Source: Piper betle
Taxonomy: Eukaryota; Streptophyta; Magnoliopsida; Piperales; Piperaceae
Length of the DNA: 64,000 nt
Reading direction: 5' to 3'
Assembly: GCA_033002965.1 (NCBI GenBank)
Contig: JAURVB010008945.1
Coordinates: forward strand, 62,001 to 126,000
Shown piece by piece: positions 37,369 through 60,429 of this stretch; the first letter of the stretch is position 1, and the number at the start of each line of letters is the position of its first letter. The position numbers and the translations under genes are program-made. The notes under the pieces were generated by a model. The model worked only from the letters and a program-made list of their open reading frames with translations, ran no database searches and had not been told where the DNA came from.

Positions 37369-37489
37369 CCAGATAACATGGATTTTCTAGCATCAATCAA
37401 ACATAATTTGTGCAAGTAAAGTGGTATAATCAAAGTAATCCCTTGTTAATTTATTTAATTATGAGATAAATCCACACTTATGCATGGCA
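33814..37489. other. AUG7 3' region and spacer with low-complexity blocks
   Basis: The first 400-900 bp is likely AUG7 3' UTR. GC-rich blocks at 35470-35560 and 35700-35930 give paired open frames on both strands without any domain, so I do not call genes. A (TA)n run lies at 35578-35610, another at 36043-36061, and (TAA)n at 37338-37367. Confidence 0.5.
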
Positions 37490-38576
37490 TTAGGAGAGAC
37501 AAACATGCAAACTTGCCGTCTTGCCGCCGGCGCAGACAGGACAAGTTCGGCAGCCGGCGTCGCACTCCCGGCAAAGGCAGAGGTGCCGGCACGGCAATGC
37601 CAGCACAGTCGCCTCCCTCCGCCGGCACGACCTGCACCACCACCTCCCCCACCGCTCTCCCCCCTCCTCCTCCACCTTCTCCACCTCGCAATGGCAAGAA
37701 GACGCCTCCTCCGGCGCCGGCCGGCTATCGCCTCCTCCCTCCATCGCTTGCGCCGCCTCGAGGTCCCGCTGCAGCTCCGCCACCTCCGCCTCGTTCGTCT
37801 GCGCCAGCGTCTGCCACGCCTGGCCCTCCGCCAGCAGCAGCTGGATGCGCTCCTCTAGGGCGGTATTCCGCAGCCGGATGCCCTCGAGCTCGGCCTCCTT
37901 GGGCCGGAGGACTGCCGCGGCCCACCCGTCCGCCGCCTGGAGGAGGCCGGCCCAATGTTTCCGACGTTTGTGCTCCAATTCCAACCTCATCTTCTCCATC
38001 TACACACATGAGCCTAATAGTTATATGTCATCCGATCTAAAAACGATATATAAAATCATATAGAAACAAAGTGGCAGGTTTATTGATTAAGATTATTATT
38101 CATGATTTTATGTCCAAATATGTTCATCCATATTGTATAAATGTCTTATAATTAATTACATCAATTGAACATTATGATTACATTGATTAATCACTAATTT
38201 CTCATGATTGTGATGGGTTTCTCATGGTGAGTGTAGTGATGGTTACAATTGATCTCCAAGCAAATGCAATATGTGGTTAGTGTGCCCAAGCTAATTAGCT
38301 CTAACCTGCATGAGGACAAAGAAATCCAATTCTTGGAGCTCCCTTTGCATCCTCCCTGCTATATCAGCAGCAAGAGAAGAAGAGCTTGGATGGCAGCAGC
38401 AGTCATTGTTGTCAATGAAACCTCCTGCAACTAGCTGTGAGGATGCATTTTGAGCAATTATTCTATCACTCTCGCATAGAGCTGTTGTGTTGCCCAACCC
38501 CCATTGATCATCCTCTCTTCCTCCTTTGGCCAAGACCGAACTGTACCCTGTCTCAAACAGAGCCAATCAATATAAA

Positions 38577-38640
<64 letters not shown>

Positions 38641-38882
38641 CCAAAACTATTAAAGTAATCAAGATATTCAGAATTAGGAGGAGAGGAAACAACACCTGGG
38701 TTTTGGAAACAATTGGTGTAGGACACCCTACGATAATCTGCAAGAGATATGCAAGTGGTATCGACAGCTTCACAAATTTGGATCCCACCGACCATTTGGT
38801 CCATGGGAGAGTCAATAACAGCCTGGGCCATGGATGGGTTGGAGACCACCGTGGGAGAGCATTGCTGGGCGTGTAAGAACAT
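37490..38882 (-). CDS. BOI-related RING-type E3 ubiquitin ligase
   Basis: Three exons on the minus strand: 38642-38882, 38306-38547, 37490-37999; total 993 bp, 330 residues, unbroken. The third exon is very GC-rich. Order: N-terminal divergent region with AGRMQRELQELDFFVLMQ, a coiled coil (about residues 162-250, KMRLELEHKRRKHWAGLLQA) and a C-terminal RING at Cys283, Cys286, Cys298, His300, Cys304, Cys307, Cys314, Cys317 (LPCRHLCLCRECD, CPVC). This is the BOTRYTIS SUSCEPTIBLE1 INTERACTOR / S-ribonuclease binding protein class. Members ubiquitinate MYB108/BOS1, restrain cell death, and bind DELLA proteins. Substrates here are unknown. Intron 1 is only 94 bp and largely microsatellite. The strong opposite-strand frames over exon 3 are shadows of its GC-rich codons. 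Confidence 0.9.
38579..38640. repeat. (CT)n(TA)n microsatellite filling RING gene intron 1
   Basis: About 19 CT units joined to about 11 TA units. In gene sense the intron reads GT(AT)n(AG)n and then a short acceptor tract, so roughly two thirds of this 94-bp intron is repeat. Confidence 0.9.
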
Positions 38883-38940
38883 GGGCAGGAATCAAAGTGG
38901 AAGAAGAATTTGGAGAAGTGTGAAGGATATATTGGAGTTC

Positions 38941-38948
38941 ATTTATAG
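38941..38948 (-). promoter_or_regulatory. TATA box of the RING gene
   Basis: CTATAAAT on the minus strand about 60 bp upstream of the start codon, implying a very short 5' leader of about 30 nt. Confidence 0.5.
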
Positions 38949-41900
38949 GGGAAGGAAGGATTGGAGGAGAGGGGGATATGGAGGTTTGGTGGTTGAGTAT
39001 GGGTGGGTTTTAGAAGGGGAGAGATCAGGAACTTTTCATGCGCCATGTTTTTCGTTGCCTCCTTTCCCTTCTTTTTAATGGCGTTGAAGCTCTCACTTGA
39101 AAAACCCCCACCACAACAATACATAACGCTTCTCTCGCCAAGTATATGTGAGCACACATTTATTCGTCACTTTCTTTTATAGCCAAAGATCAATTAGCAA
39201 AAACCCCAACAATTCAATCTTTGCTTACTCCGCATTGGTCGCATTGGTTGGAAACAAACAGCTTTCTACAAGTGCCCAAGCATGGCTGCTTATTAGTGGA
39301 TGAATGTACGAGAAAAGAGATACGAAAGTGATGGTTTGGATATTGAGTATAGTACTCTGCTTCTAAGTGGTTTTAGTTGTAATGGTGGGAGGATAATGGG
39401 AGTGATAGTGCTTGTCACTTGATTAATTTGTGAAGTCTTTTGGGTGCCATCATCTGGGCAAGGAGGAAGAGGTCTTGCCCTTCCTTGACATGTGGGAGAC
39501 GGCTAAAAAGTGAAGGAACAAATCAAAGTGGTTGAGAGTGATTGCACCGAGATGCCTGTTTTGGCTCCGCACTCTCTCCGGCCAAGATCACGAATTCCCT
39601 GTTTGCTTTTATCTCCCTTTTTTCCCTCCATTTCAATTGCTTTCTCATCCCCTCTCTTGTTGCATGGGCACCCACCCACACTAAAAAAAATACCCGCCGT
39701 GATTTCTTCTTGGGGTTTTCATATTAGTAAATGAATAATTACACCATAGAGTATCCTATATATATATTTTCCCTCCATAAAATTTGGGTATTATCAAGCA
39801 AAACCATCAAGCATAATTTTAGTGCTCGAATAATTGATAATAATAACTCAGATGAATTATGAACAAATTTTGAACTAAAAGAGTTCTTACTTGATTTACC
39901 CTATAAATGATCAATTTTGATGCAATTTATCTTGACAAAATGTTCCGTCTGACTTTTACATTTTACTTATGACAATTTTATTCTAAATATTAACCATTGA
40001 GAATCTATATACTTCAAAATTTTATCAGTTTCACTAACATTGAAAGATCTTACCATAAAAATTGACTGTGAACTCAGAAGCACCATCAAACAACTCGGCT
40101 CAACTCAATCTGAATCGGCACAGGACTGGTTTAATTAAACATGAAGGAAACTCAAGCAGCTCGGCTCATAATGCATAAACAGTGATGAACCTGGCTAATA
40201 TGAACAAAGTGATGTTGGATCGGGTCAACTCGTTTACACCACTAATTCTTGATTAAAAAAGAACAATAATGTGGGGAGTCTTTAACATAATATTTCCATG
40301 ACGCTTCTGCAACATCCAACTAGGTAAGACACGCAGAACTGGAATAGCAAGCAATGTCATGCAACGCCCATGGTTTGCAGCTTCTCTTTCCGTTGGCTCA
40401 ACTGTTCTCTTAACTTTGATCCGGTAATGTATAAAAGATGAAACTTGATGAGACCCATGCCTAATACATGACCTTTGCGGTGGAGCTTTCCTGACAGCAC
40501 CGTATTAGACGATCCAAACATCGCTTTGTATACATATAAACAACTGCTTTTTCTGTTCACACGTGAATGCACCTAAGTTGCACTCCATAATTTTTCTTCT
40601 TTTAAGATTTACACTTGCTTTCCACTAGATCAGATCATACATGTACGTTTGCTTTGATTGAACAGATAAAAGATAGATAGAGGGGGTCTCCTTTTTCTTT
40701 TGAGTTCTTATTCTCAGCAAGTGCTTGGTCCACACATCTTTAAGATGTTTGCTCTTGTGAGTATTGAAGAGTGTGGGGATCCCTTCCGTTTTACGCAAAT
40801 TCTCTTTTCTTCCTCTTTCATGTTAGCTGCAGCAGCGGTGATAAGATTCCACCGTGCACAAGTCCATTGACCTCTACTTTCACAGGATATATATAAACTT
40901 TTATTCAAGAAAGCTCATGGCCTCGTGCTATTGTTGCGTGATGTATAATAATAATTATGCAAAATGAGAACGAATTCGACCTCAGATTGTTTGACGTTTG
41001 GCCTGGCACTGGGCCAACAAGTAGCACGGGCGACCTTCGGCTCTCTGTGATGGGAGTGAAGTTGTACGTACGATATGGCTCAAAAGCCTTAGATGCCTTT
41101 CTGATGTCTATTATGGAAAATGGTCCATAGTTTTATCACTTAATTTAAAGTGCCCAAAAGCATACATTTTGTGGAGTGGTTAGTCTAAGAATGCCTCGGT
41201 CGGATTTGGTTAGATATTGTCTAAACCAAATCCATTATTTAAGCTATAAGTTATAAACTAAACCCAGCTGATTATCATTAATTTTCTACCATCAGTACTA
41301 AACTCAATCATTTAACTTTAAGACAACCAAATCCGGGACTATTTAAACAGATATCCATTTAATTATTCAAATTGTATAATAATAATATTATTAATAAAAT
41401 ATATTTAAACAATAGAATTAATTAAAAAATGATAACATTTTTAAATTATAAAATAAATATTTAAGATTGGATATCGAGTACGGATAACCCTCACTTTATT
41501 ACCAAACCCAACCATTTATATCGAATACCATAACAATGGGAGGGTCATTAATCTGGAAACAATATATATGCGGAGAAAAAATGTTAAACAATATAAGCTA
41601 ATCACCAAATTGTTACAGAGAATGAACGTATCTCAAAAATCATTCATTTTACAGTAGATCCTTCATTTCATCTAAATCTCAAAAATCAAAGCTCAATAGT
41701 CATTGTTGGCATCATTCCCCATGAAGACTAAGTAATCAGGCATATATATATGTCCTACAATATAATGGTACAAATTTATTGCTACTAATAACGATGAATG
41801 AAAAATATATATATTTTTTCATAATGCATGGTGAAGTTTTGCATCACAAGAATAAAGCATGAACAACCCTGCCATGGTTTCAAACCAAAATAAATATAAG

Positions 41901-41997
41901 ATACATCGAAACACAGAAAGATTCTGACCTATGTTCTGGAAACGAAGCCAAACAAGTCCCTTGCAAATGAATTGAGTCCCTATATGTTGGCCTTCGG
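38949..41997. other. Intergenic DNA between two minus-strand genes
   Basis: Holds the upstream region of the RING gene and the 3' region of glutathione reductase. Minus-strand frames at 40357-40572 and 40714-40908 lie in slightly richer sequence, but I recognise nothing in them. The rest is AT-rich. Confidence 0.5.
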
Positions 41998-52648
<10,651 letters not shown>

Positions 52649-53375
52649 ACCTCAGCTTACTAAGATGATAAACCCACAACCCTACAACACCAAGAGCTAA
52701 AAAATTATCATCCCCCAATTCACGCCACAGGATCACCCCATTAATTAAAAAACTCCACATCCATTAAACACATCAAATCAAATTCATTAAGCACATCCAC
52801 AGGATCATCCATTAACAAAAATCATAATAATAATAATAATATATAATAACTACTTCTCCACATCCATTACACGCATCTCCAAGCCTGACGTCAATGGCCA
52901 CGACAAATCAAAGTTCAATGAAAAAAACACATCAGATCAAAATTGACAAAGATGATAAACCTAAAACCCACCCCACAACACCACAAGCTAAAATCAGCAG
53001 CTCCCACACAGGCCAAAAAAAAAAAAATCAAAAACTGCTTCTCCACATATATTACACGGATCATCTCTAAGGTCCACAACAATGGCTAAATCAAATCAAA
53101 AAATTAAATTAAAAGAGAACAATCAAATAAACAACATTAGAATTAACCAAAAAAAAAAAAAGCATGGTACTGTGACAAATGGTAAGCGGAGAGATCGAGC
53201 GTACCCCGGAAAGAGTTGGAGAATGGATTTGGGAAATGGGGAAGACGAGATTGAGTTCTTCGGTTTAAAGATGGGGAAGTGGGGAAGAGGATGTTTCCCG
53301 AAAAGGCTGGGCGTCGCCGGCGTCTGTTTGTTTGACAAAGAGGGAACAAAGACAGGATCTCCGCGCCACGCGATG

Positions 53376-53416
53376 CACGTGGATCCGGGTCAACGCGGCC
53401 GTCCGGCTCCACGTGG
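53376..53416 (-). promoter_or_regulatory. Paired G-box/ABRE motifs upstream of GR
   Basis: CACGTGG at 53376-53382 and CCACGTGG at 53409-53416 lie 27 bp apart in a GC-rich block about 0.75 kb upstream of the GR start codon. Paired ACGTGG cores are typical of bZIP/ABF-responsive plant promoters. Glutathione reductase genes are often stress- and ABA-induced, so the link is plausible, but it is inference. Confidence 0.5.
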
Positions 53417-53504
53417 CAACGCCCAATTGACTTTTGGAGTGCGCGCGGCCCAATTTTCCCCCACAAAAGCCAGGTTTTTCTTAAAGAGAGGTCAAATCTG
53501 CTGA

Positions 53505-55262
53505 TTTGTTGATTGAGAAATATTAGTTAATTAATTAATTAATTAAACATAATTATATTTTTTTAATAAAAAAAATACTTAATGGAGATGTTTTCGGCCC
53601 GCATTCTCTGCGTAAGCCGGAGATATTGAATGAGCCAAATAAATTTTATTTAGAGATTTGATTAATCGTCGTAAAGGTCCTACCTTCTTAACTTTTGGTG
53701 AAGAACGTTGAATAATATATTTTTTTAATTAAGGTATGTGGACTGAATCAATTAATTAAACCCACATTTTAAATTTTAACTAGACAATTTTAGATGGCTA
53801 ATTATCTTTCCTAGCGTGGTTATTGATAAGCACAGTGATTTGAATCGGTTATTTTTAATGCACATAATAGATTTTTAATTTTAATTTCTCATAACTAATA
53901 GAAAATGATTGGGATTATCAAAACATTATTAGCCATTTAGACAAGTAAAAAAGTTAACCGGTTACCAATCCTTGACCTGTCCTTTCTGAGGCTAACATAC
54001 ATTGATTTGTTGTGGTGATTTTGTGTCAAATGATGGTATTCGATTCGTTTGTATTAATTATTATGATATTCGTGTTATTTTCAACGTTGGTTATTGTTTT
54101 TGAAAATTATATACTTTACTTGTGTACATTAGTCCCCTTGCATGCTTTTTTGTTATAACTTACAAGGTATTTTTTTATAAATAAACTCCCCTTTGCATTA
54201 AAAAGAGTAAATTAATTAAGTTTCTCGTCAAATAGTATTAATCAAACTTCTAAAATTTATTTGTGAATACTCTATTTTAGTATTTCTCTTGTACAACATG
54301 ATTTATAAGGAACAATATGCTATTATTTTAATCAACTCGAAATGAATTTTAAAAATATGTATTTTAAAAATTAAATGAAATATTTGTCATCCTTATTTGA
54401 CTTACTTGCCGGCCAAACCTCCACACTCCTCATACCTACGGTATTTTTTCGATCTAAAAATATATAAAAAACATTCAAATAATGACTATACATTTTCACC
54501 TTTTTAATTATAATGCCACCATTTCCATTAAATGTATTGCGATTAATATCACCTTAAAAATTTGTTTTTTAATCTACTAATTAACGAAGAGATTTTTACG
54601 AAAAAAAGAAGTAATTTTAAGATATCATTTAGTAGTGGAAAAATCATATATATTACAAAATTAAGTGAGTATAGATTTCAAATTGCCTAAAATACTATTG
54701 TTAAAGTAAAGGTTGTATTTAAAACAAAGGGCAACTAGACTTGGTCGGTCACCCTGAAGTCATGGGTGATCATATTGCACTGGTCACCACCCCTATTATA
54801 TTAGATCAATCCAGCCCTATTATATGTAGATCGAATTCAGTAAGGTGGTCATTACTCTGTAACAAGATCAACCCTACCAAGGTGGCCAAGATTAGGTCAC
54901 TAAGGGGCTGATCTAATACACTATGGTGGTCTGACATTGACTAGCTTGGTTGGCATCAATATTTATAATTTTATTTATTTTTATATTTTATTTAAATTAG
55001 TAGATTTTTTCATCTAAAATTAAAGGCATTCTCGATATTATTAAAAAAGATTCCTTTTTTCAAATAATTGTGCCCAATTTTATCACCTCTAAATAATATT
55101 ATAAAATGAATTTTCTTATCTGGTAAAAAGGTCTTTAACTAATTACCCTAACCACATCAATTATCAAAAACCCTTTCGGGCTTACAACAATGGGCTGGTC
55201 CATAAAAAAATAGGACCGGATCGAAGCCTTTCTGACCGACTAAAACGTCGCCGGCGATAACC
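53505..55262. other. AT-rich spacer between divergent GR and DECOY genes
   Basis: Mostly AT-rich with no gene. A block of repeated ggtcacc / ggtggtc / gatcaacc words at about 54725-54960 looks like a degraded transposon-derived repeat. GR (minus) and DECOY (plus) are divergently transcribed from opposite ends of this 2-3 kb region. Confidence 0.45.
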
Positions 55263-57754
55263 ATGGCCACGAAGGCGGTGGCTGCGGCGTCGGCAAAGGC
55301 CGTGGCGTCGGCGGCGGCGGAGTTCCAGTATCCATGGCGAGAGAAGCTGTCCAGGTACAAGGACGAGCTCGCCAAGGGCGTCTGGGGCTACTGGGAGCTC
55401 GGCGCCTGGAAACCCCTCGCCCTCAGTGCCCGCCGCCGCGCCCGCCTTCGCAAGGAGGTCTTGCTCGCCGGCCAGTATGGATTCTCCCCCCTTCAACGTA
55501 TTGTAGTTGTTCTTCCTAGTTTTGATGGTTGATCGGTGTTTTTTATTTGTGTTGCAGAGATTGGCCGTATGATCCGGTGAGGAAGGAGATGAGGAAGAAG
55601 AGGAAGGGTCATAAGTGTGATCGCATTTCCGCCGAAAAGTGCGTTTTTTTTCCTGTGTATCAATTGTTGTCATGCATGTAGGGATAAAAAAGTTGGGTTC
55701 TTGGTGATAAATGGTTTGTTGTCGGTGTTTTAGGAGAGCGAATATGGCGGAGTTGATGAAGAAAATGCCGCAAATGCTACTGGATTACAAGGTAATTTTT
55801 GCTATCTTATTGTGTATGTAATATCATTACAAACGAAACGATTTGGAATCTGTGTAGGAAAAAAAACAATTATCATTAGAAATGCTTGACCTATTTGAAA
55901 TGGATAATGCTCGTGTTTGTTTTATTCCTTTGATGCCCACATAATTATACTTGGCTATAGAAATTGCATAGGGTCAGATCAAAAGCGTAGACAATCTACA
56001 ATTAATTCCACTATTACTATACCTTGTTACCATGCCTATTATCAGCATGTTTGCATTTTTTCTTTGTTGAGGGTCTTGTTTACGAGCCTTGCATTTTTTC
56101 TCTGTTGAGCGTCTTCTTTACGAGCCTTGGATTATTCTGCATACTTAGCCACTTTGGGATGTTTATTTTACCTAAAATCACAGTTGCATGGCTTCCTGCC
56201 ATCCTCATCATTGAGCATGGCTTAGCCATCTTGTAGTTTATGTTCAATTGCGGTAATCGAATCTGCTTCTCTATTTTGCCAGTTTGGAGTAAGATCCCTT
56301 GTAGTCTACCCTTTCATTCATCTCTACATCCTTACATTAGCTGCTCCCAGCTTATTTATACGGCTCATTTTGGCATCTCATCACTGTTCCATACAAAAAG
56401 ATTGGCCCAATTAAATCAACAATGTGATGAAATTTGCGTCTGTATAGTGGGAAATAAATGAGAATGTAACGTAATTCTTATTGTGCGAAGATTATTAGTG
56501 CTATTTGGCTTTTGTTTATAAAAATATAGAAATAATCAACAGGAAAAGTAAGGATATGGGACTTGTAATTCTCGGATTGAGTGAAGATCTCTTTCATGGA
56601 TGTTTTCATACTTGTGTAGTCTTTGATTTATTGAGATATAATGAAGGCAACCATCCTGGTTAGCATTAAGATTGATGATTGAAAACATAAAAATGAGGAA
56701 GAACTGTTGGAATTGATAAGACGAAAAAGGTCCATGTGTATATCTTGAAATTTAAAATTATTACTCCAATTTTTGATTTGTCATTCTTTATTGGAAATGA
56801 CCATGATATCGTTGTCATGAATATTGTGATGAAAGATAAACATATCAAATTATCAATGTTTTCCATGCAACATCTTCCTGCTAAGTCTTTCTGATGAATT
56901 GGGCAAGAGAAAATGGTTAGTAATATGATGTATCAAAACTTCATCTCATTGTCACCTATATTGATAATTTTTTCTTATGATCATCCCGTATTAAAATGCT
57001 GGAGCTGAAGGGTTTTTTGTTAATATGGTTTGGGTTCAGGTTTTGGTTCATGGGACTATTTGCCATACAAAATCGCCCAACGTGGATCTTGTTGAAATCA
57101 TAATCTAAGCTATCGGAAATTAATGTCTGACTTTATGATTTAGAAACTGATTAATCTATCTTATTTTACAAAAAAAATATGTATATGCAACCTTATATGT
57201 ATTAAAACCAATGAAGTAGCTTTTCTCTTCCTATTTTGGTGTTTTTGGTTATAGGCTGACTCAATAAGTCAATATCTTTGCTCGACGACTGAGTAGCATT
57301 CCATGACCTATCTGCACCGTTCTTTTGATTGCATTTTTATTCTAGTATGTTGTTGAATTACTCATTCATAGTTGACTTTGTTTGACTCTTTGTTATCTCC
57401 ATTTGCTTTGATGATTTGGGCTTATAATATATTTTTGGCTGTAAATTCTTAAGAAGAATGCCCCATTAATATGCAGTTGTTTTTTGTACTTGTTCTTATC
57501 TATCCCGGTGTACTCCTGTTTTTATACATTGAACCCCCTTGCTCAAAAGTCAACGAGGAAGATATAAGGACAATTAATCATCAACACTGATGAGAGATAT
57601 ATTGACAATGCAATCTCGCATAAGTTGAATAAAATATCTGTGGTCTCATCATTTGCAATTTTATTGGATTTCCTCGTATGTTTTTTTGTCATTTCCTTAA
57701 ACACAGAAACGTCGATGGGAAAAGAAGATGAAACAGGAAGAGTCGAAGGAGTAA
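55263..57754 (+). CDS. DECOY: DECOY-like, mitoribosomal mL59-domain protein
   Basis: Four exons: 55263-55474, 55558-55638, 55734-55791, 57707-57754; sum 399 bp, 132 residues, unbroken and GT-AG throughout. After an Ala-rich N-terminus (residues 1-20) comes FQYPWREKLSRYKDELAKGVWGYWELGAWKPL, then basic stretches RKEMRKKRKGHKCDRISAEKRAN and KKRRWEKKMKQEE. I recognise it as the homologue of Arabidopsis DECOY (At1g14620), which I recall carrying the mL59 large-subunit mitochondrial ribosomal domain. Its basic, Lys/Arg-rich composition and Ala-rich N-terminus (a possible mitochondrial presequence) fit. Intron 3 is 1.9 kb with nothing recognised. The mL59 function is recalled, not shown by the sequence. 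Confidence 0.82.
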
Positions 57755-58692
57755 CATTTCATCTTGGTCTTTGCCTTGAACGTCAACCGTGAGGTTTTTG
57801 CCGTGTTATCTCTGCAGGGATCCTGACAAACAAAATTTGATCCAATCTGTAATATGTTTCAACATTTTTACTGCCAATCCTATTAATGTTTCTAGTGAAG
57901 TCTGTTACTTCGAAATAATGGATTTTAAATTTTGTCATGTAATTGATTTTTCTCCAAATGTTCGGAGGTTTGGTCTTTATTAGCAAGTGCGGTTAAATCT
58001 CCCTGGTTTTTCTACCTCTCCATCCTCATTAGTTATAAACAAATCAACACTATTGAATATCGCTAATAGTAATTTTGAAATTTTAGTATTAAATATAATT
58101 AATGACAATTTATAAATAAATCACCACCGGTGTATATCTAGTTGTTCATAGGATTTAACCGTTGATATTGCGTATTATTTTCCTTAGAGCATGTCATCGT
58201 CTTTTCTTAAAGTAGATTCAACCACTCTAACCTCAAAAATATTAAGATTGCGTCTTCTTTAATATAAGAATATTGGGTTGTCCATCACGATCATACATTA
58301 AAATTTTTAAGAAATGATCGATATAAGTACAAACAAGTAATACTGTTCCAGCTTCAATGATAAGAAAGGAATTACATATTTACATATCTGCCTAGTTTAG
58401 AAGAAATAATACAGAAAAAAAATGGTATACAAAAAGTTTTTTAAAGAAATCGGGAGCTGCTTTTTTCTGCTAATGAAAAAATAGCTGTACAAATCATCAA
58501 TTGTCTTCTAGGCTTTTTCCCCATGCATCACATCTGCATCGATTTCTTCTTCACTCTGTTCCTACTTGCACCCATAATATGGCTACCACTACTAATGCTA
58601 CTTCCCCAGCTCGTGCAAATTTATCTACATCTTTATCAGCTTGAGTTTCACTAGCTCTTTGGATTCTACTAGAGCTCTTCTACCTGGTCATT
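57755..58692. other. Convergent intergenic region
   Basis: 3' regions of DECOY (plus) and the kinase (minus) meet here. Nothing else is seen. Confidence 0.5.
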
Positions 58693-60114
58693 TTAATGGC
58701 CTCCCCCAGGAATGGCATGAGCTTCTGAAGCTGGATCTAGAGCAAGAAAGCTAAGAGCCATGACTACGCCTGCAATCAAGGGGCGAACAGAGGCTTCTTC
58801 TTGGAGGCACGTTGCTGCAACTCCTACAGCTTGGTTTAGAGCTTCCACTGCAAAGACACCTTTAAGCAAGGGATCGGCCAGCTCTGGAAATCTCTTTGAA
58901 TCTTTGAAAATAGGCTGTGCCTGTACAGTTTTACCAGCATTAACAAAAACTAGAACCTTTCATGAGAACTATTATATTAGAACAGTATGAAACTAGTGGA
59001 GGACTCTAACTGATCATTTATGAAAGAAATATGAGAAACCTTGTTACAATATATGCAGTTTGAGGGAGAAGCAAGAGGAATTATACCCAGGTGACCCAAT
59101 TCTGCTCTTCACTTCTTCTTGTGGTGTCAATGGCTCTTCTCCCTGTAATTATCTCCAAAAGAACTACTCCAAAAATGTAGACATCTGACTTTAGAGTGAG
59201 CTGACCAGTTCTTGGATACTCAGGAGCACAATAGCCATAGGTATCCATCACTCTTGATGACACATGATGTTGATCTCCATCTTCTGCCAGCTTTGCTAGT
59301 CCAAAATCTGAGAGTTTTGGGTTCAAATTATCATCAAGTAATATGTTGGAGGACTTCAAATTACGGTAGATGACCGGTGGGTTGTCCCTGTCATGCAGGT
59401 ATTCCAGCCCTCTAGCAGCACCTGTTGCTATTTTCATCCTAGTTTGACAATCCAGAGCCTTCTTATCTTCGCGGACATCTATAAAAACAAAAGATGTCAA
59501 GATTATAACAATCCCAGAGAATGAGTTATTCAATGAATTACATATATAAAGTGCTATGAATGTCTTAATTAGTAGGTTTTTATACCAAGCAAATGATCTT
59601 CCAAGGAGCCCAAAGGCAAGAACTCATATACAAGTAACCTTTGATCACCATCTGCACAGTAGCCTACGAGATTGACCAAGTTTTCATGGCGAAGGAGGCT
59701 CAACATCAGAACTTCCAGAAGGAATTCTCTGTTTCCTTTTAGCCCATTTCTGTCAATCTGCTTGATAGCCGCCAGCTGATCATTCGAAAATCATATTAGC
59801 TAGCATTCTTAGAACTTGGAAAAATGTAGAATATAATTTTTTTTCTGGGTTGCGCATAGGAAGCATATTGACAAACAATTGCAGACTATATGATCTATTA
59901 TGTATCAAAAAGTAGTTAATTACTCGTCTGTTATTTTCAAGGCAGCCCTTGTAAACTCTTCCAAAACGTCCCTCCCCCAGTAAGCATTCAGGTTGGAAAT
60001 TGTCTGTTGCAGCAGCAAGCTCACGGAATGTGATGGCCTGGACTGCAATATTGGCAGAGATCTCAAAACTTTTTCCTCCTATGTCATGGGCTACAGCTCT
60101 CCGTTTTGGTCGTT
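58693..60114 (-). CDS. PBS1-like RLCK-VII kinase, partial, catalytic Asp lost
   Basis: Four minus-strand exons with good splice sites and open phases: 59924-60114, 59586-59775, 59087-59478, 58693-58920, about 333 residues. No start codon or first exon is found upstream. Kinase motifs in order: [11 protein letters not shown]; Gly loop [20 protein letters not shown] with the ATP-binding Lys; [16 protein letters not shown]; catalytic loop [42 protein letters not shown]; and the C-lobe ([10 protein letters not shown]). This is the PBS1/PBL class of immune receptor-like cytoplasmic kinases. Two family-invariant spots are changed: the catalytic Asp of YRDLK is Asn, and GTYGY in the activation segment is DTYGY. 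The GDKSHVS loop known as the AvrPphB cleavage site in PBS1 is GDQHHVS. So it is either an inactive pseudokinase or a decaying 5'-truncated gene. Confidence 0.8.
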
Positions 60115-60289
60115 CTGTGGGAGTAATATCACAAGCAATTCTTCAAATAATTCAGGAATTTTTCATGCTTCCTTTGTTGAAAACATATAAGCTAAATTTT
60201 TCTATGTTGAGCCTTTTTGGGATTAAAAAGATTATCAGCCAAAGAAAATTTGTAATAGGTGTCATTATCTTTCTTAATCTAATAAGTAT

Positions 60290-60425
60290 GACGTATCTCT
60301 CTTAATCTAATAAGTATGACGAGTTTCTCTCCGTCTAAAAATTAACTCAAAAAATAAGACTTTCCCATTAACATATATACAAGTTACAACATTATTAACG
60401 ACTGATGTAGAATAAACTTAACAAT
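60290..60425 (-). repeat. Degraded TRIM-type LTR remnant
   Basis: Read on the minus strand, 'taacttgtatatatgttaatgggaaagtctta' and 'ttgagttaatttttaga' then 'gattaagagaga' follow the same order as in the TRIM LTRs at 6901-7980. It is diverged and its ends are lost. A trace of the tRNA-Met primer site (agctctgatat) lies at about 60560. Confidence 0.5.
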
Positions 60426-60429
60426 CTCT

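Noticed and set aside
37480..38063. Plus-strand frames of 186, 180 and 124 codons
   Set aside because: Shadows of the GC-rich third exon of the RING gene on the opposite strand.
40357..40908. Possible minus-strand gene fragments
   Set aside because: Two short frames in slightly richer sequence but without recognisable domain or consistent splice signals.
53082..53504. 140-codon plus-strand frame upstream of GR
   Set aside because: Overlaps the GR 5' UTR/promoter with G-boxes; no domain, low-complexity start.
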